From an uncultured Thermoanaerobaculum sp. (GTDB taxonomy: Bacteria; Acidobacteriota; Thermoanaerobaculia; Thermoanaerobaculales; Thermoanaerobaculaceae), in assembly GCA_937934115.1 (NCBI GenBank), contig CALHAH010000009.1:1-64000 (forward strand): a stretch of 64,000 nucleotides of DNA, read 5' to 3'. Position 1 is the first letter of the stretch. Each line of letters starts with the position of its first letter. This document shows, in pieces, positions 23,642 to 34,643 of the stretch. The translations under genes and the position numbers were made by a program. The notes under the pieces were generated by a model. That model saw nothing but the letters and a program-made list of their open reading frames with translations. It was not told the origin of the DNA and ran no database searches.

Positions 23642-25441
23642 ATGAAAGCATGGTCTTGTCTGGTCTTAAGTGTCTCCCTTTGTTTGCCCCTTTCGGCACA
23701 ACAACCCACTTTTTCCGAAACCGTTGTGGTGACGGCTTCCGGTGAGGAGGAAAGCCTGGAGGCGGTGGCGGCAGGGGTGACGGTGGTGGACGAGGAGGAA
23801 ATCACCCGCAGCTGCGAGACGTCTCTGGCAGCTCTCCTGCGGCGCAGCGCCGGGGTCACGCTGCTGCGGTCAGGCTTGGACGGTGGCGTCACCTCGCTTT
23901 TTTCGCGAGGCACAAACTCCACCCACACCCTGGTGCTGTTCCAGGGGATTCGCTTGAACGACCCGTACTTCGGCGGCTATGACTGGAGCTTGCCCTTGAC
24001 CGCCGGCATCGGCCGCCTGGAACTGGTGCGGGGGCCCTACTCTGCCCTCTACGGCGCCGACGCTTTGGGTGGCGTGGTGCAGCTCTTTGCGCCCCAAAGT
24101 AGTGGAACCTCGTGGCAGGTTTTGGGGGAGACGGGCAGTGGGGGTTGGCAGCGGTACCAGGGTGGCATGAGCTGGCGAAGCCAATCGTGGGACCTGGGGG
24201 TGCACGCCGTGGAACGGAGGGGAAGTGGAACGCTAGCCAACGACGACTTTTGGGGCAAAGCGCTCACGGTCTCTGCGGGGTACCACCCGCTGGATGGGGC
24301 GCGCCTAGGGGTTTTGCTGAGGGCAAGCCGAAGCCACACCGAAATCCCCTTTTCCGGGGCAAAAGCCACCCCTCATCGCTTTACCGCTGCCGAGGAAAAC
24401 CTGGTGGGCCTGCCCTGGCAGTTGCGCTTAAGCCCCACGGTGCAGGTGGAAGGGCACCTGGCGCGGGTAGAGGGCAATCTCGCCTTCCGAGATCCCGATG
24501 ACCCCTGGGGTTACACCGCGGCGGACACCACCAAGGAAAGCTGGCAAGGAAGGGTGGTGCTCCGTGGCGACTTTGGCCACCACCGTGTACAGCTGGGGAG
24601 CGAGTGGCGACGCGATGAGGTCACGGCGGGCTCCAGTCTGGGCCCGGCCCTTGCCGCGAAGAAACAAACGGTGCGCTCGTTTTTCCTTCAGGACCGCTGG
24701 GCTTTGCCCAGGGCCGGCGAACTCACCGCCGGTGTGCGCTGGGACAAGGCCGGCGTTTGGGAGGAGCTTTCCCCTCGCGTTACTTGGAGCTGGTCGTGGC
24801 CTTCCGCACGAGTATGGGTGGCCGTGGGGAAAGGTTTTAGGGCTCCCTCTTTAGGAGAGCTTTACTACCCCTACTCTGGGAACCCATCCCTGCAGCCGGA
24901 ACGCTCCCGGAGCGTGGAGGTAGGGGCAAGCCAAAGGGTGGGCAGCTGGCTTTTGCAGCTGGTTCCCTTTGCCAGCCGCATTACCAACTTGGTGGACTTT
25001 GACTACGGCACATGGCGATTTGCCAACATTGCCGGGTCCCGGCAGAAGGGGGTGGAGCTTTCTCTCGAGCGCCGAAAGCACCACCGTTTGCTGCGCGTGG
25101 CCGGCACGTACCTTGAGGCCGAAGACGAAGATGGCCAAAGGCTTTTGCGACGGCCGCAGTGGTCTGGGTCGTGCACCTTAGGGGAGACGTGGGCTTGGGG
25201 CACGGGGGAGGTGAGCCTCGTGTACGTGGGACGGCGGCCGGATTTGGACCCCGTCACTTTTGCGCGGGTGGCACAGGGTGGCTTTCTCACCGCCAACCTG
25301 GCGGCGCAGCTGTTTTTGAGCGACCTTCTTGCTGTTACGGTAAGGGTAGAGAACCTTGCGGACCGTGCGTACCAGGAGGTGCGGGGCTATCCAGCCCCTG
25401 GCCGCCGGATCTTTGCGGGGTTGGCTTTGGGTGGCCGCTAA
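23642..25441 (+). CDS. btuB: TonB-dependent vitamin B12 receptor BtuB-like
   Basis: Outer-membrane receptor for cobalamins, assigned from the riboswitch directly upstream plus the fold. A signal peptide (cleaved about residue 20) is followed by a TonB box region ETVVVTAS (26-33), a plug domain (ITRSCETSLAALLRRSAGVT, LVRGPYSALYGADALGGVV) and a barrel of about 22 strands. The C-terminus ends in FAGLALGGR, without the usual terminal aromatic residue. The 599-residue length matches BtuB. No BtuCDF transporter genes are in the window, so uptake into the cytoplasm is encoded elsewhere. An intrinsic terminator follows. Confidence 0.92.
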   Translation: MKAWSCLVLSVSLCLPLSAQQPTFSETVVVTASGEEESLEAVAAGVTVVDEEEITRSCETSLAALLRRSAGVTLLRSGLDGGVTSLFSRGTNSTHTLVLFQGIRLNDPYFGGYDWSLPLTAGIGRLELVRGPYSALYGADALGGVVQLFAPQSSGTSWQVLGETGSGGWQRYQGGMSWRSQSWDLGVHAVERRGSGTLANDDFWGKALTVSAGYHPLDGARLGVLLRASRSHTEIPFSGAKATPHRFTAAEENLVGLPWQLRLSPTVQVEGHLARVEGNLAFRDPDDPWGYTAADTTKESWQGRVVLRGDFGHHRVQLGSEWRRDEVTAGSSLGPALAAKKQTVRSFFLQDRWALPRAGELTAGVRWDKAGVWEELSPRVTWSWSWPSARVWVAVGKGFRAPSLGELYYPYSGNPSLQPERSRSVEVGASQRVGSWLLQLVPFASRITNLVDFDYGTWRFANIAGSRQKGVELSLERRKHHRLLRVAGTYLEAEDEDGQRLLRRPQWSGSCTLGETWAWGTGEVSLVYVGRRPDLDPVTFARVAQGGFLTANLAAQLFLSDLLAVTVRVENLADRAYQEVRGYPAPGRRIFAGLALGGR

Positions 25442-25463
25442 GCAGGCAGCCGTCGGGCAACCG

Positions 25464-25495
25464 AGGGCCTCGGCGTTTGCCGGGGCCTTTTGTTT
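25464..25495 (+). terminator. Intrinsic terminator after btuB
   Basis: GGCCTCGGC, a GTTT loop, GCCGGGGCC (one G-U pair), then TTTTGTTT. A 9-bp GC stem with a U-rich tail between btuB and the ATP synthase promoter. Confidence 0.8.
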
Positions 25496-25522
25496 GACCT
25501 TTCCCCAAGGCCTTGCTAAACT
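25494..25522 (+). promoter_or_regulatory. Promoter of the ATP synthase operon
   Basis: TTGACC (25494-25499), a 17-bp spacer and TAAACT (25517-25522). It directly follows the btuB terminator and is the only good promoter before the first atp gene. The leader would be about 45 nt. Confidence 0.65.
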
Positions 25523-25573
25523 TACCGGCCGCCGCCAGCGCGGGGCGGAAGTTTTAGGGGTGGAGGCCGCAGC

Positions 25574-26005
25574 GTGAACCTACCAAACGTATCGTTTCTC
25601 CTGGTAGTGGCGTGTTTTTGGCTGGCATTTTGGGTAGTGCATCGCCAGCTTGTCCGCCCTATCCTTGCCCTCCTGGACGAGCGCGAACAGCGGGTGGCTT
25701 CTGGCCGGGAGGCCTTTGAAAAGGCCAAAGCTGCCCTGGAGCAAGCCCTCGCTGCCCGGGAAAAGGAACTGGCACAGGTGGCTGCGGAAGCCCAGAAAGA
25801 GCGCGCTCGCTTGCGGGAAGAAGGTCACCGGCAGCGCCGGGAAAAGTTGGAGGCGGCACGGGCGGAAGGGCAAAGGCGCCTGGCCGAGTTTCAAGCTGAA
25901 CTGGAAAGGGAAACGCAGTGGGCCCGCCAGCAGCTCAAAGTGCACACGCTGCAGTTGGCGCGGGAGCTGGCGCAGCGGCTTTTGGGGAGGGCGCTGGCGT
26001 CATGA
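25574..26005 (+). CDS. atpF: F-type ATP synthase subunit b'
   Basis: One half of the peripheral stalk that ties F1 to the membrane part. The 143-residue protein has one N-terminal membrane helix (VSFLLVVACFWLAFWVVHRQ) followed by a long charged coiled coil. It lacks a signal peptide and is shorter than the next gene product, as expected for a b' partner in a b/b' heterodimer. The GTG start has GGAGG about 10 nt upstream. It is first in the operon and overlaps the next gene by ATGA. Confidence 0.85.
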   Translation: MNLPNVSFLLVVACFWLAFWVVHRQLVRPILALLDEREQRVASGREAFEKAKAALEQALAAREKELAQVAAEAQKERARLREEGHRQRREKLEAARAEGQRRLAEFQAELERETQWARQQLKVHTLQLARELAQRLLGRALAS

Positions 26006-26565
26006 GGGCTTTGTTTTTTGCCGGGGTGTGGTTTTTTGCACAAGCGGCGGAAGCGGCCGAGGGGGCGGCAGCGACCTTTTTGGGAATCCCTACGGTGCTG
26101 TGGAAGATCGCGAACTTGGTGGTTTTCATGGGGGTGCTTGCTTGGCTTTTGGCCCGTCCCCTTTCCCGGTTTTTCCACACCCGACGGGAGGAAATCGTCC
26201 GTGAGTTACGGGAAGCGGAGCGACTGCGGGCGGAAGCGGTAGCCATGCAGCAGGAGATGACCGCAAAGATGGCAGCGCTGGAAGGGGAAATGACGGCGCT
26301 GCGGGATCGGTTGCGGCGGGAAGGCGAGGCGGAACGCGAGCGCTTGCTAGCGGAAGGGGAGCAAGAAGCGGCCAAGCTCCTGCGGCAAGTGGAAGATGAG
26401 GCGGCGAGGAGGCTTCTGGCGGCCCGACAACAGCTGGCTAGGGAAGCCGCGGAAGCGGCTGCGGCGGTGGCCTGGGAGATACTGGGCAAGGAAATCACCC
26501 CTGAGGATCGGGATCGAATCTTTGAGGCCACCCTGGCGCGCCTTTCCCAGGAGGTGCACCCATGA
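26002..26565 (+). CDS. atpF: F-type ATP synthase subunit b
   Basis: The second peripheral-stalk subunit, 187 residues. A signal-like hydrophobic stretch (MRALFFAGVWFFAQAAEA) comes before the real membrane helix (LWKIANLVVFMGVLAWLLAR, about residues 33-52); a charged coiled coil and a C-terminal delta-binding region follow. Such extended b subunits occur in several phyla. The gene overlaps its neighbours by ATGA at both ends, so expression is tightly coupled. Confidence 0.9.
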   Translation: MRALFFAGVWFFAQAAEAAEGAAATFLGIPTVLWKIANLVVFMGVLAWLLARPLSRFFHTRREEIVRELREAERLRAEAVAMQQEMTAKMAALEGEMTALRDRLRREGEAERERLLAEGEQEAAKLLRQVEDEAARRLLAARQQLAREAAEAAAAVAWEILGKEITPEDRDRIFEATLARLSQEVHP

Positions 26566-27125
26566 GCCAACGCGTGGCTCGTCCGTACGCGCAAGCCCTG
26601 TTTTCGGTGGTAAAACCCGAAGGGGCTGAGGCGCTGGAAGTTACCAACGAAGCTTTGGCAAGGGCAGCTGCAGCGTTTGCCTCCGTGCCTGAGCTGGTGC
26701 GCGCTTTTGAGGTTCCCACGCTTTCGGGCAAACAAAAATCCGAGCTTCTCAAGGCTGTATCCCGGAATTTAGCACTTCCTCCCCAGGTAGAGCGGCTTTT
26801 GGTGGCCATGCAAATTCACTACCGGTTGCGCTACCTGCCTTTCGTGGCTGAGGAATTTGCGCTTTTGTGCGACCGTTTCTTTGGCGTGGTGCGGGGAAAG
26901 GTCCTGGTTCCCGCTGCCATTCGGCCTCAGCAGCTGGCCGCACTGGAGCGGGCGTTAGACCGGGTGGTGGGGACCCGGGTGATCCTCCAGCAACAGGAAA
27001 AGCCAGAGCTAATGGCGGGGTTTGTGGTGCGCTTGGGGAGCTTGGTTTTTGACGGCTCTTTGCAGCGGCAGCTGCAGCTCTTCGTGGAGAAGAACCTGCC
27101 CGGAGGAGGGCGTTATGCAGGTTAA
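26562..27125 (+). CDS. atpH: F-type ATP synthase subunit delta
   Basis: Links the b/b' stalk to the top of the alpha3beta3 head. The 187-residue protein has the family start [13 protein letters not shown] and the C-terminal signature [20 protein letters not shown]. Its stop overlaps the start of atpA by 11 bp. Length and position between b and alpha are standard. Confidence 0.93.
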   Translation: MSQRVARPYAQALFSVVKPEGAEALEVTNEALARAAAAFASVPELVRAFEVPTLSGKQKSELLKAVSRNLALPPQVERLLVAMQIHYRLRYLPFVAEEFALLCDRFFGVVRGKVLVPAAIRPQQLAALERALDRVVGTRVILQQQEKPELMAGFVVRLGSLVFDGSLQRQLQLFVEKNLPGGGRYAG

Positions 27126-28639
27126 GCTGGGTGAGATTACCGATATCTTGCGCCGACACTTGGAAGGCGTGGCCACCTCGGTGGAAATGGCTGAGGTAGG
27201 AACGGTGGTGTCGGTGGGTGATGGCATTGCCAGGGTTTTCGGGTTGGATCGCGTCATGGCTGGCGAGATGGTGCAGTTTCCCCACGGGGTTTACGGCTTG
27301 GCCTTAAACCTTGAGGAAGACTCGGTGGGTTGCGTGTTGTTGGGGGAGTCCAGTGCCATTAAAGAAGGGGACGAGGTGCGGCGTACCGGTAAGATCCTTT
27401 CGGTACCTGTGGGGCCTGGCCTCGTGGGTCGTGTGGTAAACCCTTTGGGCGAGCCCCTGGACGGCAGGGGACCCATCGTTGCCACCGAGTACTACCCTGT
27501 GGAGCGCATTGCTCCTGGGGTGGTGCGGCGGCAGCCGGTGAAGGAACCCATGCAAACCGGCATCAAGGCCATTGACGCCATGATCCCCATTGGCCGTGGC
27601 CAGCGCGAGCTCATCATTGGTGACCGCCAAACTGGTAAAACCTCCCTGGCCGTGGACACCATCATTAACCAAAAGGGCAAGGGTGTGGTTTGCATTTACG
27701 TCGCTATTGGCCAAAAGCGCTCCACCGTTGCCCATGTGGTGAAGACGCTGGAGGACCACGGTGCCATGGAGCACACCATTGTGGTGGCCGCCACCGCTTC
27801 CGAGCCGGCGCCCCTGCAGTACCTGGCTCCCTACGCCGGCTGTGCCATGGGCGAGTACTTCTTGTACAACGGCCAGCACGCCCTTTGCGTGTACGACGAC
27901 CTCTCTAAACACGCCGCTGCCTATCGGGAAATTTCGCTACTGTTGCGCCGGCCCCCGGGCCGCGAGGCCTACCCCGGCGACGTTTTTTACCTGCACTCGC
28001 GGCTTTTGGAGCGAGCCGCCAAGCTGCGGGATGACCTGGGCGGGGGCTCGCTCACCGCGTTGCCCATCATTGAAACCCAAGCTGGGGACGTTTCCGCTTA
28101 CATCCCCACTAACGTGATTTCCATTACCGATGGTCAAATCTTCCTGGAAACCGACCTCTTTTACGCGGGCGTGCGCCCAGCCGTGAACGTGGGTATTTCG
28201 GTTTCGCGGGTGGGCGGCAACGCCCAGATCAAAGCCATGAAAAAGGTGGCCGGCACCCTGCGCTTGGAGCTCGCCCAATACCGCGAGCTGGCGGCCTTCG
28301 CGCAGTTTGGCTCGGATTTGGACAAGGCCACGCAAAGGCAGCTCGCCCGCGGTGAGCGCTTGGTGGAGCTTTTGAAGCAAGACCTGCACGACACCATGCC
28401 GGTGGAGCTGCAGGTGGTCTCGGTGTTTGCGGGAACCAGGGGCTTTTTGGACGGCCTTAAGGTGGCGGCGGTTCGCTCCTTTGAACGCTTCCTCCACGAC
28501 TACCTGAAGCTTCACCACGCGGAAGTCTTGGAAACCATCGTTGCCACCGGCAAACTGGAGGGGGCCGTGGAAGAGGAGCTGCAAAAGGCGTGCAAGGACG
28601 CGGTGGCAGCGTTCCTGCGCGAGCATCCGGAGGCGGCCC

Positions 28640-28647
<8 letters not shown>
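27115..28647 (+). CDS. atpA: F-type ATP synthase subunit alpha
   Basis: Non-catalytic nucleotide-binding head subunit, 510 residues. Walker A is [10 protein letters not shown] (about 170); [12 protein letters not shown] is the Walker B region and [19 protein letters not shown] is the alpha-subunit signature. The ATG at 27115 begins [17 protein letters not shown], the usual N-terminus, with GGAGGAGGG upstream. The gene's last 8 bp overlap a TTG start for gamma. Confidence 0.98.
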
Positions 28648-30957
<2,310 letters not shown>

Positions 30958-31359
30958 ATGGCAGAAAGGCTGCACCTGAAGGTGGTAACCCCCACGCGCG
31001 TGGTGGTGGACGAGCTAGTGGATGAGGTGCAGCTCCCTGGGGTGCTGGGTGTGTTGGGCATTCTTCCCGGGCACGCCCCGCTGGTGGCGTCCCTGGCCAT
31101 TGGCGAGCTGGTCTTTCGGAAGGGTGTGCGGGAGTACTTCCTGGCCATTCAGTGGGGGTTTGCTGAAGTGAGCGGCGCAGCGGTGACGGTGCTGGCGGAA
31201 GTGGCGGAAAAACCTGAGGAAATTGATGTGGAAGCGGCGAAAAAGGCGCGCCGGGAAGCAGAGGAGGCCTTGCGCCTCGCCCCCCCCGAGGAGTTTGCCC
31301 ACCACAAGACGGTGTTGGATGCCGCTGTGACTCGACTTGCCGTTGCCGCTCGCCGGTAA
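30958..31359 (+). CDS. atpC: F-type ATP synthase subunit epsilon
   Basis: Regulatory rotor subunit, 133 residues. The N-terminal beta sandwich has LHLKVVTPTRVVVDELVDEV and GVLGILPGHAPLVASL; the C-terminal helical hairpin is the EEIDVEAAKKARREAEEALR region. It is the last F-ATPase gene of this operon. Subunits a, c and AtpI are not in the window. Confidence 0.95.
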   Translation: MAERLHLKVVTPTRVVVDELVDEVQLPGVLGVLGILPGHAPLVASLAIGELVFRKGVREYFLAIQWGFAEVSGAAVTVLAEVAEKPEEIDVEAAKKARREAEEALRLAPPEEFAHHKTVLDAAVTRLAVAARR

Positions 31360-31371
31360 ACCCAGCGGCCA

Positions 31372-31752
31372 ATGGCGGAGGTGCCCGTGGAAGGCCCTTG
31401 GAGCTTCGAGGTTTTTTGGCGGTGGCTTACCACCCATCCCAACTGCATCTTGCGCGCAGGAACCCCTGAGGTTGCGGTTTACGACGATGAGGACCTGCAC
31501 TGGCATTTTGCCGAAGATCCCCAGGAGGGCATGTATTTGGTGCAGGTGCTCCGAGGAAAGCGGCCGGTGGCCGAGCTCTGGGTGGTTCCTGAGCAGGTGA
31601 GCTACGTGCAAGGCACCACCGGCGAAAATGAGGAGGAGTTTGTCTTTGAACTTATTTCCGAAACGGAAAGGGAGCGGTTTGCTGCGTACGTGTTTGTCTT
31701 AAGCCACGGTTTCGCTCCCCACGACAATGCCACCCGCCCGCGCATCCACTGA
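31372..31752 (+). CDS. Hypothetical protein between atpC and bshC
   Basis: I do not recognise this 126-residue protein. It is acidic, has no signal peptide or membrane segment, and reads as a small alpha/beta domain (WSFEVFWRWLTTHPNCILRA, DDEDLHWHFAEDPQEGMYLV, PVAELWVVPEQVSYVQGTTG). It starts 12 bp after atpC in the same direction and overlaps the start of bshC by 26 bp, so it is probably co-transcribed with one or both. Codon use looks like that of its neighbours. Confidence 0.65.
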   Translation: MAEVPVEGPWSFEVFWRWLTTHPNCILRAGTPEVAVYDDEDLHWHFAEDPQEGMYLVQVLRGKRPVAELWVVPEQVSYVQGTTGENEEEFVFELISETERERFAAYVFVLSHGFAPHDNATRPRIH

Positions 31753-33286
31753 GCCCCAAGCCTCGGTGACGGTTCCCTTGGCCCGCTGGGAACCTCCCCA
31801 TCCTGTTACCGCAGCGCTTCTTGCGGGTTCTTTAGCCATGCCCCAGGCCACGGGCAACGCCGATGCTTGGCCTCGCTCGCGGGAGCTCGCGTCCGCCTTG
31901 GCCGCGTATAACCACGGTTGGGAAAACCCAGTGGAGAAGGAGCTGGAGCTTTGGCTCGCGGGAGCCCTCGTGGTGGTGGCGGGACAGCAGCCGGGGCTTT
32001 GGGGTGGCCCGCTTTTAAGCTTGGTCAAAGCCTGCGCGGTGGCGGCAGAGGTGGCTCGCCTGCGGGCAGAGGGAAAGCAAGCCGTGGGATTTTTTTGGCT
32101 TGAGACCCGCGACGACGACCTTCCGGAGATGGGCTGGGGCCGAGTGGTCGCTGGGGGACAGGTGGTGGAGGCCAAGGAACCTTGGGCTCGGGGCCAGGCC
32201 TGTGCCTGCAGGGTTTCTCTTTCCCCCCGCTCCCTTTCGGTTTTAGACTCCCTCCTTGAAAAAAGCTTACCCCCCCAGGCCCAAGAGGCTTTAGTCTTGG
32301 CGCGAGAGTGTTTTTCGCCGGGCGCGCTTCTCGGCGACGCATGTGGCCGCTTTTTCGCCACCCTCCTTCGCGGTATGGGAGTGGTGCTGGTGGATTCCCG
32401 TATGCCAGAACTGGCCCGCGCCTCCGCTTGGGCAGCGCAGGTGCTCCTTTCTCGCCTGCAGGAGGCGCACGAACTTTTGGAAAGCCGGGCGCAAGCGCTC
32501 ACGGCCCAGGGGCTGGCCTTGCCGTTGCGCCTTTCCAAAGAGCGCCTTCCGTTTTTTTGGTTTGGACGCGACCGTAGGCACAGGGTCACCGTCAGAGAAG
32601 CGCCGTTGCTGGCCTCCACGTTGGAACGTGCCCCAGAGCAGGTGGCCCCAAACGTGTGGCTGCGGCCGCTGCTTCAGGATGCGGCTTTGGGAACCACTAC
32701 CGCGATTTTGGGAAGCGCCGAGCTTGCCTACCATTGGCAGGCCCAAGACTTGTGGCCTCTTGTGGGTCTCCGTCGGCCGGCATGGAAGCTCCGACCCCAC
32801 ATCACGGTGGTGGGTCCCGCCGAGCGACGGTGGGCGCGGCAACTCAACCTCATGCCGGAGGAGTTGCTTTCCCCACGCCTCCCCTCAAGGCTCCTTCGGG
32901 TCTCCCGGCTGCGCCAACAACTGGAACGTCTAGCAGCGCAGTGGCTTGAAGATTTTAAAAGCTTTGCTGCCCATGGCCGAAAGGAGCTTCCCAACCTCAC
33001 GGGGGATTTGGAAGCTTCCCACAAGCGGTTGGTGGCTACCCTGGACTGGCTGGCGCGACGGGTGGAGAGGCGCGCCGCGGAAAGGCTCACGGTGGAACAG
33101 CAGCGGTTTTTCCGTCTTCGGCAGTCGCTACGCCCGTTGGGCCGGCCCCAAGAACGCGCGCTTTCGGCGCTTTCCCCCCTCCTTGCGTTGGGCCTCGCTT
33201 TCCCCCTGCAGCTGCGCTTGGCTTTGGGCCAGCTGCCGTGGGAGGGCATGCACCTTCTGTACTGGCGGGAGGGCGGGCTGTGGTGA
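31727..33286 (+). CDS. bshC: Bacillithiol synthase BshC (cysteine-adding enzyme)
   Basis: Adds cysteine to glucosaminyl-malate, the last step of bacillithiol synthesis. The 519-residue protein carries the BshC hallmark VVVAGQQPGLWGGPLLSLVK (residues 82-101), a GFFWLETRDDDLPEM segment and the VAPNVWLRPLLQDAALGTTT block followed by GSAELAYHWQ. A C-terminal coiled coil is present (RLRQQLERLAAQWLEDFKSF region). The ATG at 31727 overlaps the previous gene; the GTG at 31766 is an alternative that would shorten the N-terminus by 13 residues. The other two enzymes, BshB1 and BshA, are encoded 1.4-3.2 kb downstream. Confidence 0.9.
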   Translation: MPPARASTEPQASVTVPLARWEPPHPVTAALLAGSLAMPQATGNADAWPRSRELASALAAYNHGWENPVEKELELWLAGALVVVAGQQPGLWGGPLLSLVKACAVAAEVARLRAEGKQAVGFFWLETRDDDLPEMGWGRVVAGGQVVEAKEPWARGQACACRVSLSPRSLSVLDSLLEKSLPPQAQEALVLARECFSPGALLGDACGRFFATLLRGMGVVLVDSRMPELARASAWAAQVLLSRLQEAHELLESRAQALTAQGLALPLRLSKERLPFFWFGRDRRHRVTVREAPLLASTLERAPEQVAPNVWLRPLLQDAALGTTTAILGSAELAYHWQAQDLWPLVGLRRPAWKLRPHITVVGPAERRWARQLNLMPEELLSPRLPSRLLRVSRLRQQLERLAAQWLEDFKSFAAHGRKELPNLTGDLEASHKRLVATLDWLARRVERRAAERLTVEQQRFFRLRQSLRPLGRPQERALSALSPLLALGLAFPLQLRLALGQLPWEGMHLLYWREGGLW

Positions 33287-33340
33287 GGCTTCACACCTAA
33301 CCTTCGTAACCCTGCGGAAATCGCGCTACCGTTCGCCTTG

Positions 33341-33994
33341 ATGCAAAGGTGCGGCGACTGGTGGCGTCAAGCGGAAGCTGATCTCGCCCATGCCCGTCAC
33401 GCCACCGCGGACGGAGACTGCCAATGGTCTGCTTTTGCTGCCCAGCAAGCGGTGGAGAAAGCTCTCATGGCGCTGCTCCTGGCTTCTGGAGGTGAGGGCT
33501 GGGGTCGCTCCTACCTGCACCTTTGTCGTGGGCTTTGGCAACGAGTGACGGTGCCGGCCGAGGTGGTGGCGGCGGCGCGTCGGCGGGATCGGCACTGTTT
33601 ACCCACTCGTTATCCCAGCAGCTGGTACCAAGGGACTCCGAGGGAATACTGTGACCGCAGGGACGCGGAAGAAGCCAGCAAGCAAGCCGAGGTGGTGTTT
33701 GCTTTTTTGTCGCCGTGCGCTTGCTTGATAGAAAAGCGGTTCGCAAAGAACTGGCAAACGTGGCTCAAGCTTTTGGTAAGCATCACCCGCAGGTGGCGGG
33801 GGTGTGGCTTTTTGGTTCGTTTGCTTGGGAAGCGCCAACGCCCCGCAGCAACGTGGACTTGCCTGTGGGGACCCCTTTCCCCCTTCCACGCCAGACAAAT
33901 GGCGCTTTTGGATGCGGCTCGGGAAGCCTTTGCGTCTCTTCCTTGCCCTGTGGATCTTTTTGTGGCAAGCTGGCATGAGCTTCGCGAGCGCTAG
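33341..33994 (+). pseudogene. HEPN-domain protein, probably read through into the next gene
   Basis: The first 125 or so residues are a HEPN domain of the HEPN-MNT type (WWRQAEADLAHARHATADGD, SAFAAQQAVEKALMALLLAS, and a C-terminal RRDAEEASKQAEVVFAFL helix). Family members are about 130 residues long. Here the frame stays open for a further 90 residues that overlap the nucleotidyltransferase remnant and do not resemble HEPN. A run of six T at 33703-33708 sits where a one-base slip would bring TGA-TAG into frame, so the stop was probably lost by indel. The HEPN part itself looks intact. Confidence 0.6.
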
Positions 33995-34037
33995 CCTGTA
34001 CGCCCTCATTGGGGAGCGCGGCAGCAAGCTTTTCTAA
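33715..34037 (+). pseudogene. MNT-type nucleotidyltransferase remnant with two frameshifts
   Basis: Three frames together spell a small nucleotidyltransferase, the usual partner of HEPN proteins. Frame one gives VAGVWLFGSFAWEAPTPRSN and VDL (the GS..D.D motif). A second frame, from about 33890, gives QMALLDAAREAFASLPCPVD and LFVASWHELRER, ending at TAG 33992-33994. A third frame supplies LYALIGERGSKLF up to 34037. Two +1 shifts within 320 bp, plus NVD instead of DVD in the active site, indicate a dead gene. A sequencing-error explanation is less likely because the flanking genes are clean. Confidence 0.65.
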
Positions 34038-34039
34038 AT

Positions 34040-34486
34040 TTACTCCAGCTCTTGGCTTTGCTTTTTTTCCCGGTGATCGTGTTTGAACGCGGCCCACTCC
34101 ACGGTTTTATGGTGGTCTTTCCCGTCGTGACAGCGGTTGCACATACCGGGGGCCGGTAGCATCAAGCCCGCTGCCACAGCCTTGTCGCGGTGCATCATGA
34201 TCGGTATGGGCCAGTACTGAGAGCCAGGCCCATGGCACGCTTCACACTGCACACCCTCCAGGGCACCGTCGGGCGTGGTGGCGTGACAGGCAAGACAGCT
34301 GGCCTCGAAACCTGGAGCTGCCTTGGCCGCCTTAGTGGCTTCCGCGTGCGCCGACTGGCTCCAAGTCTCAAATTCCGGCCGATGACAGGGCTTGCACTTT
34401 TCCACCCCCACAAAGGTTGGTGGCTCGGCGCTCACCAGTGCTCCTAAAACAAAACCAACAGCAAGGGTGGCAACCTTGACCCTCAT
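34040..34486 (-). CDS. Secreted tetraheme cytochrome c (c554-like)
   Basis: A 148-residue periplasmic electron carrier. A signal peptide (MRVKVATLAVGFVLGALVSA) is followed by four CxxCH haem sites at residues 31-35 (CKPCH), 64-68 (CLACH), 81-85 (CEACH) and 116-120 (CNRCH), with spare histidines as distal ligands. The pattern CxxCH-x28-CxxCH-x12-CxxCH with FETWSQSAHAEA after the first haem matches the cytochrome c554 family. The partner oxidoreductase is not encoded here. TATACT ends 8 nt upstream of the ATG with no Shine-Dalgarno sequence. It is oriented against the flanking bsh genes. Confidence 0.88.
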   Translation of the reverse strand: MRVKVATLAVGFVLGALVSAEPPTFVGVEKCKPCHRPEFETWSQSAHAEATKAAKAAPGFEASCLACHATTPDGALEGVQCEACHGPGSQYWPIPIMMHRDKAVAAGLMLPAPGMCNRCHDGKDHHKTVEWAAFKHDHREKKQSQELE

Positions 34487-34494
34487 GGCCGTGT

Positions 34495-34500
34495 AGTATA
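34495..34500 (-). promoter_or_regulatory. -10 box (TATACT) of the cytochrome gene
   Basis: TATACT on the minus strand, 8 nt before the ATG. The predicted 5' leader is 0-2 nt. No clear -35 is visible. Confidence 0.5.
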
Positions 34501-34631
34501 CCAGGGGCCCAGGGAAGCGATCCCCTAGGGCCAATCGGTGGGAGGAAGGTAAAAGCTTGCAACGCGAAGCGTCTTTGACGAGCACACGTGGCAATTTGTG
34601 AAAAGTTCCTCTGTTTTTGCCTTGCCGGTGC

Positions 34632-34637
34632 TAGTCT
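34632..34637 (+). promoter_or_regulatory. -10 box (TAGTCT) of bshB1
   Basis: TAGTCT followed after 6 nt by the GTG start of bshB1, and no ribosome-binding site. The box is weaker than others but the spacing is the same. Confidence 0.35.
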
Positions 34638-34643
34638 TGCGCT

